A DNA stretch of 64,000 bases, from the NCBI GenBank assembly GCA_903938815.1, contig CAJAES010000030.1, positions 1 to 64,000 on the forward strand, in the 5' to 3' direction. Numbering within the stretch: the first letter of the stretch is position 1; every line of letters begins with the position of its first letter. The stretch comes from an uncultured beta proteobacterium. Lineage in GTDB: Bacteria; Pseudomonadota; Gammaproteobacteria; Burkholderiales; Burkholderiaceae_C. The notes below the pieces were generated by a model. It saw only the letters and a list, made by a program, of their open reading frames with translations, made no database searches and was not told the DNA's origin. Positions 31,334 through 44,948 of this stretch are shown piece after piece. The translations under genes and the position numbers were made by a program.

Positions 31334-32035
31334 GTGACCACTGTCGCCGCGCCACTCTCACTCGCCGATGCACTGGATGCGGTCCTGCCGCAGACCCAGT
31401 GCACGCGCTGCGGCTATCCCGATTGCCGGGCCTACGCCGAGGCCATGGCCTGCGGCGAGGCCGACATCGACCGCTGCCCCCCAGGTGGCGCCGAGGGCAT
31501 CGTGCGGCTGTCCGACATCACGGGCCGCGCCGTCAAGCCGCTGGCCCCCGAGCGCGGCGCCGAAGGCCCGCGCGCACTGGCCGTCATAGACGAAGCTTGG
31601 TGCATCGGGTGCACGCTGTGCATCAAGGCCTGCCCCGTGGATTGCATCGTGGGCGCCTCCAAGCGCATGCACACCGTGATCGATGCCCAGTGCACCGGAT
31701 GCGAGCTCTGCGTGCCGGCCTGCCCGGTGGACTGCATCACGATGGTTCCCGTGACGGGCGACCGCACCGGCTGGGCCGCGTGGAGCGCCGCGGACGCCGA
31801 CGCCGCCCGTGGCCGCTACGACTTCCACCGGTTCCGCGTCGACCGCGCCGCGCGCGAGAACGACGAACGCCTGGCGGCCAAGGCGGCAGCCAAGCTGGCA
31901 GACCTGCCGGCGCACACCCAGCACACCGACCCGGCCGTCATCGAACGCAAGCGTGCCGTGATCGAGGCCGCCCTGGCACGCGCCCGCGCCCGACAGGCCC
32001 CGTCCGCCGAACCGAAGAAGGACGCTCCGGAGTGA
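31334..32035 (+). CDS. rnfB: RnfB-type ferredoxin (orphan)
   Basis: A 233-residue iron-sulfur protein. The N-terminal [4Fe-4S] domain has Cys23, Cys26, Cys31 and Cys48 ([11 protein letters not shown]...RCPPGG), as in RnfB. Two ferredoxin motifs follow: [15 protein letters not shown] and [15 protein letters not shown]. The N-terminal membrane anchor of true RnfB is missing and no other rnf gene is nearby, so this is a soluble orphan. The C-terminus is Ala/Arg-rich. The GTG at 31334 is preferred; an ATG at 31262 would overlap phaZ by 62 bp. It overlaps nth by 4 bp. Confidence 0.85.
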   Translation: MTTVAAPLSLADALDAVLPQTQCTRCGYPDCRAYAEAMACGEADIDRCPPGGAEGIVRLSDITGRAVKPLAPERGAEGPRALAVIDEAWCIGCTLCIKACPVDCIVGASKRMHTVIDAQCTGCELCVPACPVDCITMVPVTGDRTGWAAWSAADADAARGRYDFHRFRVDRAARENDERLAAKAAAKLADLPAHTQHTDPAVIERKRAVIEAALARARARQAPSAEPKKDAPE

Positions 32036-32676
32036 ACTCAGCCGACATCGAGGCCTTCTTCGCAACGCTGGCGGCGGCGAACCCGCAGCCGCAGACGGAG
32101 CTGGCCTACACCAACGTCTTCGAACTGCTGGCCGCCGTCCTGCTGTCGGCCCAGGCCACGGACGTGAGCGTGAACAAGGCCACGCGAGCCCTCTTCGCGA
32201 AGGCCAACACGCCGCACAAGATGCTGGCGCTGGGGCTGGATCAAGTCACGGAGCACATCAGGACCATCGGTCTTTACCGCAACAAGGCGAAGAACCTCAT
32301 CGAGACGTGCAGGCTGCTGATCGAGCTGCACGGTGGTCAGGTGCCGCGTTCGCGGGAGGCGCTGGAAGCCTTGCCGGGCGTGGGCCGCAAGACAGCCAAC
32401 GTGGTGCTCAACGTCGCTTTCGGAGAACCGACGATGGCGGTGGACACCCACATCTTCCGCGTCTCCAACCGCACCGGTCTGGCACCGGGCAAGGACGTGC
32501 TGGCGGTGGAGCGGGCACTGGAGCGACGGGTGCCCGAACGCTACCGGGTCGATTCCCACCACTGGCTGATCCTGCACGGCCGCTACGTGTGCCAGGCACG
32601 CCGCCCGCAGTGCGAATCTTGCAGCGTCCGGACGTGGTGCGACGAAGGCCGCCGCCTACAATCGGGCAGGGGGTGA
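32032..32676 (+). CDS. nth: Endonuclease III
   Basis: DNA glycosylase/AP lyase for oxidised pyrimidines, 214 residues. The helix-hairpin-helix [13 protein letters not shown] has the catalytic Lys120, and Asp138 is in VDTHIFRV. The [4Fe-4S] cluster uses Cys187, Cys194, Cys197 and Cys203. All of these match the E. coli numbering, which supports the GTG start at 32032. The start overlaps the rnfB stop (GTGA). The adjacency of rnfB and nth is common in proteobacteria. Confidence 0.96.
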   Translation: MNSADIEAFFATLAAANPQPQTELAYTNVFELLAAVLLSAQATDVSVNKATRALFAKANTPHKMLALGLDQVTEHIRTIGLYRNKAKNLIETCRLLIELHGGQVPRSREALEALPGVGRKTANVVLNVAFGEPTMAVDTHIFRVSNRTGLAPGKDVLAVERALERRVPERYRVDSHHWLILHGRYVCQARRPQCESCSVRTWCDEGRRLQSGRG

Positions 32677-32677
32677 G

Positions 32678-32875
32678 ATGGCGACGCTCGAAGATCTGGC
32701 TGAACGCATCGAACGCCTCGTGGTGCGCCACGAGGAACTCAAGCGTGCCAACGCGCTGCTCGAGGAGCAACTGGGTGTCGTGACCAGCGAGCGCGACAGC
32801 CTGCGCTCCCGGCTCGGCGCCGCACGCGCCCGGATCGACGCCCTGCTGTCTCGCCTGCCGGCAGACTCCGAGTGA
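32678..32875 (+). CDS. ZapB-like small coiled-coil protein
   Basis: A 65-residue, almost wholly helical protein (ERIERLVVRHEELKRANALL and ERDSLRSRLGAARARIDALL) with heptad-like leucines. It resembles the short coiled-coil proteins found just before zapA in many betaproteobacteria and thought to be related in role to the division factor ZapB. It starts 1 bp after nth and ends 13 bp before zapA. The function is inferred from shape and place. Confidence 0.75.
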   Translation: MATLEDLAERIERLVVRHEELKRANALLEEQLGVVTSERDSLRSRLGAARARIDALLSRLPADSE

Positions 32876-32888
32876 CTGGGAAGGCCGC

Positions 32889-33245
32889 ATGAAACAGCTG
32901 GAAGTCACCATCCTCGGCCAGAGCTACCTGCTCGGCTGCCCCGAAGGCGGAGAGGCCTCGCTGCTGGCGGCCGTGGCCGCGGTGGACCGCGAGATGAGCG
33001 GCATCCGCGATGCCGGCAAGGTCAAGGCACGCGAACGGATCGCCGTCCTGGCGGCGCTCAATCTGGCCTACCAGCTGGCGGAACGCCCTGTCGCGGCACC
33101 CGCTGCCACGGCGACGGCATCGGCCGCCTCCGAGGGCGCTTCCGAGGGCGCTGCCGCCTCTGCGGCTTCGCCCGGGACGGCGGACCTCGAAGCGCTGATC
33201 CGGCGCGTCGACGCCGTGCTACACGACGACGGCCTGCTGCTGTAG
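32889..33245 (+). CDS. zapA: Cell division protein ZapA
   Basis: FtsZ-ring-associated protein, 118 residues. The N-terminal domain MKQLEVTILGQSYLLGCPEG is typical, followed by helices with VDREMSGIRDAGKVKARERIAVLAALNLAYQL in several parts. An Ala/Ser/Glu-rich linker (about residues 78-100, TATASAASEGASEGAAAS) separates the end of the coiled coil from LEALIRRVDAVL. Its 3' end overlaps the convergent alkB-like gene by 27 bp. I saw no 6S RNA downstream, although that is a common site for it. Confidence 0.9.
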   Translation: MKQLEVTILGQSYLLGCPEGGEASLLAAVAAVDREMSGIRDAGKVKARERIAVLAALNLAYQLAERPVAAPAATATASAASEGASEGAAASAASPGTADLEALIRRVDAVLHDDGLLL

Positions 33246-34238
33246 CCGCGGCGCCATCACCCTGAACCACAAGGGCGGCACGGACGCCAGGAACAGGCAG
33301 CCCGCGTAGCCGGTCGGCAGTTGCGGGCCCGGCAGCGGCGCCAGGGTCTCGAACGGCTTCCAGGCGTGCATGTGGTGGTCGCTGTGACGCTGCAGGTTGG
33401 CGATCACGGCGTTGGTGCTCCTGAAGTCGGCGTTCCAGGCATGCGCAACGCCAAATGGCTCGGCGCGGCCGCCCACGCGGCGTCGCCGCAGGCCGTAGTG
33501 CTCGATGTAGTTGACCGCTTCGAGCAGGAAGACAGCATAGGCGGCCTGCACCAGCCAGAACAGCAGCGCCCTGGGACCGAACTCCGCACCCAGCGCAACC
33601 AGGCCAGCCACCTGCGCCAGCGTGGCCCACAGCAGCGGGCTGCCCAACCACGAGCGCTGAAGCCGCCGCAACTGATGCGCCTCCAGCCGCCAGGCGCTCG
33701 AGAGGCCACCGGCCAGCGTGCGCGGCAGGAATCGCCACAGGCTTTCGCCGGCTCGGGCGCTGGCGGGGTCTTCGTCGGTCGCGGCGCGCGGATGGTGGCC
33801 GCGATAGTGCTCCACCATGAAGTGGGCGTACAGAACGCTGCCCATCAGGCACCAGGCCAGCGCGCGGTCCAGCCGCGTGCGGCCGTGCCCGAGTTCGTGG
33901 GCGAAGGTGATGCCCTGGCTGCCGGTGATCCCGCCGACGCCCATGCCCAGGGCCACGACTGCGGCCCAGCCGGGCTCGCGGATTGCCAGAGCCACGCCCA
34001 GCGCCAGCAGTGCCGCCTGCAGCACGACGTGCACCCGCAGGACCCGGCGAAAGCCGGGCGCCGGCTGCGCCGGACCGGGGGAATGCCGCCAGGCCGGCAC
34101 GCGCTCCAGCAAGGCCAGCACCACCTGCACCAGCACCATCGCACCCCAGGCCGCCCAGGGCGACACCAGGGCGCAGCCGCCCACGACCAGGGGCAGGATC
34201 CATGCGGCAGTGAAGAAGGCGGGTGTGGCGGCTTTCAC
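33219..34238 (-). CDS. AlkB-family membrane hydroxylase (alkane monooxygenase type)
   Basis: A 339-residue membrane di-iron protein. Its histidine boxes are HELGH (114-118), EHYRGHH (143-149) and LQRHSDHH (282-289). The AlkB signature NYIEHYG is at 243-249, which separates it from ordinary fatty-acid desaturases. About six hydrophobic segments surround the boxes. It would hydroxylate a hydrocarbon or alkyl chain with rubredoxin as donor; no rubredoxin gene is present here. The start is uncertain: GTG at 34238 is preferred because longer frames enter the divergent dapC gene. The genes converge with zapA. Confidence 0.85.
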   Translation of the reverse strand: MKAATPAFFTAAWILPLVVGGCALVSPWAAWGAMVLVQVVLALLERVPAWRHSPGPAQPAPGFRRVLRVHVVLQAALLALGVALAIREPGWAAVVALGMGVGGITGSQGITFAHELGHGRTRLDRALAWCLMGSVLYAHFMVEHYRGHHPRAATDEDPASARAGESLWRFLPRTLAGGLSSAWRLEAHQLRRLQRSWLGSPLLWATLAQVAGLVALGAEFGPRALLFWLVQAAYAVFLLEAVNYIEHYGLRRRRVGGRAEPFGVAHAWNADFRSTNAVIANLQRHSDHHMHAWKPFETLAPLPGPQLPTGYAGCLFLASVPPLWFRVMAPRLQQQAVVV

Positions 34239-34244
34239 ACCCGG

Positions 34245-34250
34245 GATAAT
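34245..34250 (+). promoter_or_regulatory. -10-like box directly before dapC
   Basis: GATAAT lies 6 bp before the dapC ATG. If used, transcription would start at or within a base or two of the start codon, giving a leaderless mRNA. No good -35 hexamer is seen. The starts of dapC and the divergent alkB-like gene are only 18 bp apart, which leaves little room for other arrangements. Confidence 0.35.
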
Positions 34251-34256
34251 CGCCGG

Positions 34257-35446
34257 ATGAACCCGCTGTTGCAACGGCTGCATCCCTACCCCTTCGAGCG
34301 TCTGCGCGAACTCACGCGCGGCATCACGCCCAATCCGGCGCTGAAACCCATCAACCTGGGAATCGGCGAGCCGCGCCACCCTGCACCGCCCCTGGTGGAG
34401 CAGGCGATCAACGGCGCCATGGCCGGGCTATCGGTGTACCCGCCCACGCTGGGCGATCCGGCCCTGCGCACGGCCATCACGGGCTGGCTGCAGCGCCGCT
34501 ACGGCGTGCAGCTGGACCCGGCCACGCAGGTGCTGCCGGTGAACGGCTCGCGAGAGGCCTTGTTCGCCTTCGCGCAGGTAGTGATCGACCCCACCCGCCC
34601 GGGCGCCACCGTGGTCTGCCCGAACCCGTTCTATCAGATCTACGAGGGCGCAGCGTTGCTGGCGGGCGCCGAAACCGCGTTCGCCAACAGCGACCCGGCG
34701 CGAAACTTCGCGGCCGACTGGCGCGCCATCGACGAAGCCACCTGGGCCCGCACGCAGCTGCTCTTCGTGTGCTCGCCGGGCAACCCCACGGGCGCGGTGA
34801 TGCCGCTTTCGGAGTGGGAGGAGCTCTTCGCGTTGTCGGACCGCCACGGTTTCGTGATCGCGAGCGACGAGTGCTACTCCGAGATCTACTTCCGCGACGA
34901 AGCCCCGCTGGGCGGCCTGGAAGCCGCGCTCAAGCTGGGCCGCACCGACTTCCGCAACCTGGTGGCTTTCACGAGCCTGTCCAAGCGCTCCAACGTGCCC
35001 GGCCTGCGTGCCGGCTTCGTGGCGGGCGACGCCCGCTGGATCCAGGCCTTCCTGCTGTACCGCACCTACCACGGCAGCGCGATGAGCCCGCTCGTGCAGA
35101 AGGCGAGCCTGGCGGCCTGGAACGACGAAGCCCACGTGGTGGCGAACCGCGAGCTGTACCGACGCAAGTTCGCACAGGTCACGCCCGTGCTGGCGCAGGT
35201 GCTCGACGTCGCCCTGCCCGATGCCGGCTTCTACCTCTGGGCCGGCATTCCGGGAACCGACGATGTCGGCTACGCCCTGGGCCTGCTCGCTCAATACAAT
35301 GTGACGGTTTTGCCCGGCAGCCTGCTGGCCCGCGAGGCACAGGGGGTCAACCCCGGCACCGGGCGCATCCGCCTCGCGCTGGTCGCCGGCGTCGAGGAAT
35401 GCCTCGAAGCCGCCGAGCGCATCGTCGCCTACACCCGAGAACGTTC

Positions 35447-35450
<4 letters not shown>
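34257..35450 (+). CDS. dapC: Succinyldiaminopimelate transaminase
   Basis: PLP aminotransferase of the succinylase route to lysine and meso-diaminopimelate, 397 residues. Motifs are [58 protein letters not shown] and the PLP-lysine [15 protein letters not shown]. It makes a 4-bp overlap with dapD, which acts just before it in the pathway. Downstream dapE completes the set. Confidence 0.93.
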
Positions 35451-39507
<4,057 letters not shown>

Positions 39508-39511
<4 letters not shown>

Positions 39512-41466
39512 TCACGCTGCGCAACCTCACGCTGCGGCGCGGCACCAAGGTCGTCCTGCAGGGTGCCAGCGTCACGCTGAACCCGGGCGAGAAGATCGGC
39601 CTCGTGGGCCGCAACGGCGCTGGCAAGTCCAGCCTGTTCGCGCTGCTTGCTGGGCGGCTGCAGGCCGACGGCGGCGATGCCGAGATCCCGCCGCGCTGGC
39701 GACTGGGCGAAGTGGCCCAGTCCATGCCCGAAACCTCGGACGGCGCGACCGACTTCGTGCTGCAGGGCGACCTGCCGCTGACCGCGGCGCAGGCGCAACT
39801 GGTGGCGGCCGAAGCGGCCGACGACGGCCACGCCATGGCCGATGCCCACATGGCGCTGGACGAAGCCGGCGCCTTCGATGCGCCGGCCCGAGCGCAGGCA
39901 TTGCTGCTGGGCCTGGGCTTTCGCAACGAGCAGCTCGATGCGCCGGTCAACAGCTTCTCCGGCGGCTGGCGCATGCGCCTGCAGCTGGCGCGGGCGCTGA
40001 TGAACCCGGCCGAACTGCTGCTGCTCGACGAGCCCACGAACCACCTGGACCTGGACGCGCTGGTCTGGCTCGAGGCCTGGCTGCAGCGCTACACCGGCAC
40101 GATGATCGTCATCAGCCACGACCGCGAATTCCTGGACGCGATCACGCGCGTGACGCTGCATCTCGACGATGCGCAGCTCACCCGCTACACCGGCAACTAC
40201 ACGGCTTTCGAGGAAATGCGTGCCGAGCGCATGTCGCAGGCCAGCGCGGCCTTCGGCAAGCAGCAGGAGCGCATCGCCCACCTGCAGCGCTTCATCGACC
40301 GCTTCAAGGCCAAGGCCAGCAAGGCCAAGCAGGCGCAGAGCCGCGTGAAGGCGCTGGCCCGCATGGAAAGGCTCGCCCCGGTGCTGACCGAGAGCGAGTT
40401 CGAGATCGAGTTCCGCGAGCCGGCGAGCCTGCCGAACCCGATGCTCTCGCTGCAGGATGTGTCCTGCGGCTACGGCAAGCGCGTCATCGTGCGCAACGCG
40501 AGCCGCACGGTGATGGCGGGCCAGCGCATCGGCATCCTGGGTGCGAACGGCCAGGGCAAGTCCACGCTGGTGAAGACCATCGCGCACATGATGCCGCCGC
40601 TGGCCGGCGAGATCATCGAGGGCAAGGGCCTGGCGGTCGGCTACTTCGCGCAGCAGGAAATGGACCTGCTCAGCGAGGACGACACGCCGCTGCAGCGCAT
40701 GGTTCGCCTGGCACGCGAGGTGTCGCCGCAGGCGCGCGAACAGGAGTTGCGCAACTTCCTCGGCACCTTCCGCTTCGAAGGCAACATGGTGCACCAGAAG
40801 GTCGGCACGCTGTCGGGCGGCGAACGCGCGCGGCTCGTGCTGGCCACCATCGTCTGGCAGCGCCCGAACCTGCTGCTGCTCGACGAGCCCACGAACCACC
40901 TGGACCTCTCCACGCGCGAGGCGCTGTCCATCGCGCTCAACGAGTTCGAAGGCACCGTGATGCTGGTCAGCCACGATCGTGCGCTGCTGCGCGAGGTGTG
41001 CGACGAGTTCTGGCTGGTCACGTCCGGCGGCGTCAGCCCATTCGACGGCGACCTGGACGACTACCAGAAGTGGCTGCTGGAAGTCTCGCGCGCCATCGCG
41101 CGCGGCCAGGAGCCCCCTGCCCTGCCTCGGCCGGCTGGAATGCCTGCCGCCGACGCACCCGCTCCTGCGGCGACCGCGCCGGCTGTTCCGCGCGAAGACC
41201 GAAAGGCCGCCGGCAAGGCCAGCCGCGATGCGCGCGCGCAGTTGTCGGCCCAGACCCGCCCGCTGCGTGCCGAACTGCAGCAGATCGACGGGCGGCTGGC
41301 GCGCCTGTCGCAGGAGAAGGCGCAGGTCGAGGCGAAGCTGGTGAATCCGACAGCGGGCGACTACGCGGAACTGGGTCGAAACCTCGCGCACGTCAGCGCC
41401 GAGATTTCCATGCTCGAGGAGCGCTGGCTCGAACTGCAGACGCAGCTGGAATCGATGAACGGCTGA
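39508..41466 (+). CDS. ABC-F family ATPase (YheS/Uup type)
   Basis: Cytoplasmic tandem-ATPase protein that acts at the ribosome E site, 652 residues. Two ABC domains have Walker A VGRNGAGKSS (about 29-38) and GANGQGKST, signatures FSGGWRMRLQL and LSGGERARLVL, and Walker B LLLDEPTNHLDL twice. Between them is a basic P-site-tRNA-interaction linker rich in Lys/Arg (RFKAKASKAKQAQSRVKALA). The C-terminus is an Ala/Pro linker and coiled coil. No membrane domains. It overlaps prmB by 4 bp. Confidence 0.92.
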
Positions 41467-41512
41467 GCGGACGGAGCGGGCTGCCGTTCGGAAGGCCATC
41501 GGAAGGCCGACA

Positions 41513-41541
41513 GAAAGACCGGCTCCCGTAGCCGGTCTTTC
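41513..41541 (+). terminator. Intrinsic terminator after the ABC-F gene
   Basis: A perfect 12-bp inverted repeat GAAAGACCGGCT (41513-41524) and AGCCGGTCTTTC (41530-41541) around a 5-nt loop. The T-rich end lies within the stem (GTCTTTC), with no longer T-tract after it. It probably ends the dap-prmB-ABC-F transcript. Confidence 0.65.
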
Positions 41542-41551
41542 AGACCGATCA

Positions 41552-41565
41552 AATTGCCAACAATT
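41552..41565. promoter_or_regulatory. Probable OhrR operator
   Basis: AATTG-CCAA-CAATT is a perfect inverted repeat with a 4-bp spacer just upstream of ohrR. OhrR operators in other bacteria are built from the same AATTG/CAATT halves. It is positioned to control the ohrR-ohr transcript. Confidence 0.6.
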
Positions 41566-41588
41566 AAATGGTGTGCGATCCTATGGTC

Positions 41589-42062
41589 ATGCCCTCGAAC
41601 ACGCGCTCATCCTCAGCCCCGTCCTCCGGCTGGCTCGCCCTGGACCGACAGCTTTGCTTCGCGCTGTACTCGGCCACGCACGCCATGACACGGGCCTACC
41701 AGCCGCTGCTGGCGCCGCTGGGCCTGACCTATCCGCAATACCTCGTGATGCTGGTCCTGTGGGAGCAGGACGGGCTCACCGTGACCCAGCTCGGGGAGCG
41801 GCTGGCACTGGATTCCGGCACCCTCACGCCCCTGCTCAAGCGCCTCGAGGCCGCAGGGCACCTGCAGCGCCTGCGCGATGCTGCGGACGAGCGCCGGGTA
41901 CGGCTGCAGCTCTCCGCCTCCGGCCGCGCCCTGCGCGGGCAGGCCGCCTCCATACCGCCTGCCGTCGCCGCCGCAACCGGCTGCGGCCTGGACGAGATCG
42001 TTTCCCTCACGCGCCGCCTGACCGAACTCACGGGACAGCTGCGCGCCTCCAACCCGACCTGA
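41589..42062 (+). CDS. ohrR: MarR-family organic peroxide sensor OhrR
   Basis: Peroxide-sensing repressor, 157 residues from 41589. The reactive cysteine is Cys23 in [20 protein letters not shown], the invariant OhrR context. The winged helix has [20 protein letters not shown] and [14 protein letters not shown]. In-frame ATGs at 41568 and 41583 are alternative starts; none has a clear ribosome-binding site. ohr follows after 13 bp. Confidence 0.9.
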   Translation: MPSNTRSSSAPSSGWLALDRQLCFALYSATHAMTRAYQPLLAPLGLTYPQYLVMLVLWEQDGLTVTQLGERLALDSGTLTPLLKRLEAAGHLQRLRDAADERRVRLQLSASGRALRGQAASIPPAVAAATGCGLDEIVSLTRRLTELTGQLRASNPT

Positions 42063-42075
42063 AGAGACCTCCAAC

Positions 42076-42510
42076 ATGGCCATCGACAAAGCAATCTACA
42101 CCGCCCACGCCACCTCCACCGGCGGCCGCACCGGCACCACCCGCTCGTCCGACGGCGCACTGGACGCCGTGCTCGTCACCCCGAAGGAACTGGGCGGCGC
42201 CGGCGGCGCGGGCACCAACCCGGAGCAGCTGTTCGCGGCTGGCTACTCGGCCTGCTTCATCGGCGCCCTGAAGGCCGTGGCGGCACGCCAGAAGATCGCC
42301 CTGCCGGCGGAAGTGTCGGTCGACGCTTCGGTGGGCATCGGCGCCCACACGGGCAAGCCGGGCGCGTTCGGCATCGAAGTGGCCATGACCATCAAGGTGC
42401 CGGGCATGGACCGCGCCACGCTGGAAACGCTGGTCGCGACCGCGCACGAGGTCTGTCCCTACTCGAACGCCACGCGCGGCAACGTGGACGTGACACTCAC
42501 GATCGCCTGA
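42076..42510 (+). CDS. ohr: Organic hydroperoxide resistance protein Ohr
   Basis: Thiol peroxidase that reduces fatty-acid and alkyl hydroperoxides with lipoyl donors, 144 residues. The two catalytic cysteines are Cys60 ([13 protein letters not shown]) and Cys127 ([13 protein letters not shown]), with Arg18 and Glu50 as partners. It has a good GAAGAGA-type ribosome-binding site upstream and lies behind ohrR. Its 3' end overlaps the convergent asparaginase gene by 14 bp. Confidence 0.95.
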   Translation: MAIDKAIYTAHATSTGGRTGTTRSSDGALDAVLVTPKELGGAGGAGTNPEQLFAAGYSACFIGALKAVAARQKIALPAEVSVDASVGIGAHTGKPGAFGIEVAMTIKVPGMDRATLETLVATAHEVCPYSNATRGNVDVTLTIA

Positions 42511-43432
42511 TCGCGAGCTCCAGCAGCAGGTTCACCCGGGCCTGCCAGACCGTGCGGTCACCGGCCGAGGGAATCGGGGAACCGACGCCGTCGGCCGGGT
42601 CGATGACAGGCCCGAAGGCGCAGCGGGAGCTTCGACGCACGGCCACGCCGGCCGACTGTGCGGCGTGAAGCGCCGCCTCCAGGCCTGCCGAGAGGCTGCC
42701 GTTGCCAGTGCCGGCCACCACCAGGCCCGCCACCCCGGACTGCACGAGCGCACGCACCTCGCGGCCGTCTGCACCCGCATGGTTCGCCACCACGGCCACC
42801 CAGGGCCAGGCATCCGCCGGTGTCGCGGGCAGGCCGACAGCATCGCCTGTCGGCCACGGCCGAAGCACCTTCACGCGGCCCGACTGGATCAGCGCCACCG
42901 GCCCGGAATCACCGCTGGAGAACGCCTCGAGCCGGATCGTGTGCACCTTGCGCAGGTCGGCGGCGCCATGCGCCTGCCCTGCCAGCACCGCCAGGACGCC
43001 GCAGGCTCCAGGCTCCGCGGCCAGAGTCACGGCGTCGAACAGGTTCTGCGGGCCGTCGGCCGACAAGGCCGTGGCGGGACGCATCGCGGCCGTCAGCACC
43101 AGCGGCTTGGCCGGCGCCAGCACCCGGTGCAGGAACCAGGCAGTCTCCTCGAGCGTGTCGGTGCCGTGGGTGACGACGACACCGGCCACATCCGGGCGCG
43201 CCAGGTGGTGGGCCGCCCGTTGCGCCAGAAGAAGCCATGTGCCGATGTCCATGTCCTTGCTGTCGCGCTGGGCCACCTGCTCGGCCTCCAGCGGCCAGCC
43301 GGCCAGCGGCGGCACGGCATCGATCAGGGCCTGTACTCCAAGCTCGGCGGCACGGTAACCCACCGCATCGTCCGCACGCGCTGCGCGCCCGGCAATGGTG
43401 CCTCCGGTGCCCAGGATCACGATCTTTTGCAT
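42497..43432 (-). CDS. L-asparaginase
   Basis: Hydrolyses asparagine to aspartate and ammonia, 311 residues. The N-terminal [12 protein letters not shown] motif contains the nucleophile Thr12, and the second signature is [17 protein letters not shown]. There is no signal peptide, so it is probably cytoplasmic. The start at 43432 sits directly at the distal LexA box of the divergent lexA promoter (43444-43478), so the two promoters must be close together or overlap. Confidence 0.92.
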   Translation of the reverse strand: MQKIVILGTGGTIAGRAARADDAVGYRAAELGVQALIDAVPPLAGWPLEAEQVAQRDSKDMDIGTWLLLAQRAAHHLARPDVAGVVVTHGTDTLEETAWFLHRVLAPAKPLVLTAAMRPATALSADGPQNLFDAVTLAAEPGACGVLAVLAGQAHGAADLRKVHTIRLEAFSSGDSGPVALIQSGRVKVLRPWPTGDAVGLPATPADAWPWVAVVANHAGADGREVRALVQSGVAGLVVAGTGNGSLSAGLEAALHAAQSAGVAVRRSSRCAFGPVIDPADGVGSPIPSAGDRTVWQARVNLLLELAIRRS

Positions 43433-43443
43433 TCGGCGCCTAT

Positions 43444-43459
43444 CTGGATGAAAATACAG
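43444..43459. promoter_or_regulatory. LexA box 1
   Basis: CTGGATGAAAATACAG fits CTGT-N8-ACAG with one substitution (CTGG). It lies 27 bp upstream of the lexA ATG, in the lexA/asparaginase intergenic region. Confidence 0.75.
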
Positions 43460-43462
43460 CCA

Positions 43463-43478
43463 CTGGACAAACACACAG
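43463..43478. promoter_or_regulatory. LexA box 2
   Basis: CTGGACAAACACACAG, again CTGG-N8-ACAG, 3 bp after box 1 and 7 bp before the lexA ATG. The two boxes are 19 bp apart centre to centre, about two helical turns, as in doubly regulated lexA promoters elsewhere. Confidence 0.75.
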
Positions 43479-43485
43479 GTGCTGC

Positions 43486-44166
43486 ATGGAAGAAGGCCCG
43501 AAGCTTACCGCCCGGCAACAGCAGATTCTCGATCTCGTGCAGAGCGCCATCGCCCGCACGGGTGCGCCCCCCACCCGGGCAGAGATCGCGGCCGAGCTCG
43601 GCTTCCGCTCGGCCAATGCCGCCGAAGAGCATCTTCAGGCGCTCGCGCGCAAGGGCGTGATCGAACTGGTCGGGGGCACCTCGCGCGGCATCCGGCTCAA
43701 GTCCGAGACCCTGCGCGCGCTCAACGAGTCTCGCGGCAAGCAGTTCATGCTGCCGCTGCCCAGCCTGTCGCAGCTCACGCTGCCGCTCATCGGCCGCGTG
43801 GCGGCGGGCAGCCCGATCCTGGCCCAGGAGCACGTGGACCAGACCTACGTCGTCGAGTCCACGCTGTTTCCGCGCAAGCCCGATTTCCTGCTCAAGGTGC
43901 GCGGCATGAGCATGCGCGATGCCGGCATCATGGACGGCGACCTGCTCGCCGTGCAGAAGACCACGGAAGCCAAGAACGGGCAGATCGTCGTGGCGCGCCT
44001 GGGCGACGAGGTCACCGTCAAGCGCCTGCAGCGCACGCGCGGCGGCGGCATCGAACTGCTGCCCGAGAACCCGGATTTCCAGCCCATCGTCGTGCCCGCC
44101 GGCACCGAGGATTTCTTCCTCGAAGGCGTGGCCGTGGGCCTGATCCGGAACACCATGCTCATGTGA
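43486..44166 (+). CDS. lexA: SOS repressor LexA
   Basis: Self-cleaving repressor of the DNA-damage response, 226 residues. The N-terminal helix-turn-helix has [20 protein letters not shown]. The cleavage site is Ala107-Gly108 (GRVAAGSP), with catalytic Ser142 (GMSMRD) and Lys179 (VTVKRL). Tandem LexA boxes lie directly upstream. The stop codon overlaps the start of the next gene (TGATG), so downstream genes probably share the SOS promoter. Confidence 0.97.
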   Translation: MEEGPKLTARQQQILDLVQSAIARTGAPPTRAEIAAELGFRSANAAEEHLQALARKGVIELVGGTSRGIRLKSETLRALNESRGKQFMLPLPSLSQLTLPLIGRVAAGSPILAQEHVDQTYVVESTLFPRKPDFLLKVRGMSMRDAGIMDGDLLAVQKTTEAKNGQIVVARLGDEVTVKRLQRTRGGGIELLPENPDFQPIVVPAGTEDFFLEGVAVGLIRNTMLM

Positions 44167-44948
44167 TGCGCGCGACGGCCCTTCGGATCGCCATTGCCCA
44201 GCCGACCATGCACTGGTCGGGGGACGCGAACACCGCGTCGGTGGTCGAGACCCTCGCGCTGGCCTCCCTGCAGGGGGTCAGCCTCTGCGTCTTTCCCGAA
44301 CTGGCGGTCACCGGCTATCACCGCCGTATTGCCGAGGCCGCGCGCCCCGAGCGGGTGGAGCCCTGGCTTCAAGCGGTGCAGGCGGGCTGCAAGGCGCGTT
44401 GCATCGCCGCTGCCGTGGGCGCACCCAGCTTCGGCCACGACGGCAGCATCTTCAACAGCCAGATCCTGATCGATGCCTCTGGAGAGCGCCTGGCCGTCGT
44501 GGAGAAGCGGGGCCTGACCGCACCCGAGGCCACGTTCTTCGCGCAGGGCAAGGCCCGCCCGACGGTGGCGCTGTGCGGAATTCGCTGCAGCGCGGTGCTG
44601 TGCCGTGAAGTCGAAGACCTGGAAGACGTCTGCAGCGATCTCGCCGCAGCAGCGCCGGAACTGATCTTCTGGCCCGGCCTGATGAGCCCGGAGGCCGGCA
44701 CCGGGCACATCGATCCACCGGTGCACGTCCAGAACGCGCAGCGCCTCGCTCGCCGCCTGGGCGCTTTCGTGCTGCAGGCCAACTGGCCCGAATCGCTGAA
44801 CTACCCGGAATCGAGCGCGTGCACGGGGCGCAGCGTCGTCATCCGGCCCGACGGCGAGATCGCGTTTGCGCTTCCCCAGGCGCAGGCCGGGTTGGCCGTC
44901 TTCAATCTCGGGGAGAGTTCCTATGCCTGGCACCCGCAAGCCCATTGA
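44166..44948 (+). CDS. Carbon-nitrogen hydrolase (nitrilase superfamily)
   Basis: A 260-residue cytoplasmic amidase-fold protein. The catalytic triad is Glu45 (CVFPELAVTGY), Lys114 (VVEKRGLTAPE) and Cys146 (AVLCREVED). It therefore should cleave an amide or nitrile, but the substrate cannot be read. It overlaps lexA by 1 bp and the next gene by 26 bp, so it is probably expressed with lexA after DNA damage. Confidence 0.85.
   Translation: MRATALRIAIAQPTMHWSGDANTASVVETLALASLQGVSLCVFPELAVTGYHRRIAEAARPERVEPWLQAVQAGCKARCIAAAVGAPSFGHDGSIFNSQILIDASGERLAVVEKRGLTAPEATFFAQGKARPTVALCGIRCSAVLCREVEDLEDVCSDLAAAAPELIFWPGLMSPEAGTGHIDPPVHVQNAQRLARRLGAFVLQANWPESLNYPESSACTGRSVVIRPDGEIAFALPQAQAGLAVFNLGESSYAWHPQAH

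Noticed and set aside
33246-33400. 6S RNA downstream of zapA
   Set aside because: This is a common location, but here a convergent coding gene overlaps the zapA end and no 6S-like bulged stem is seen.
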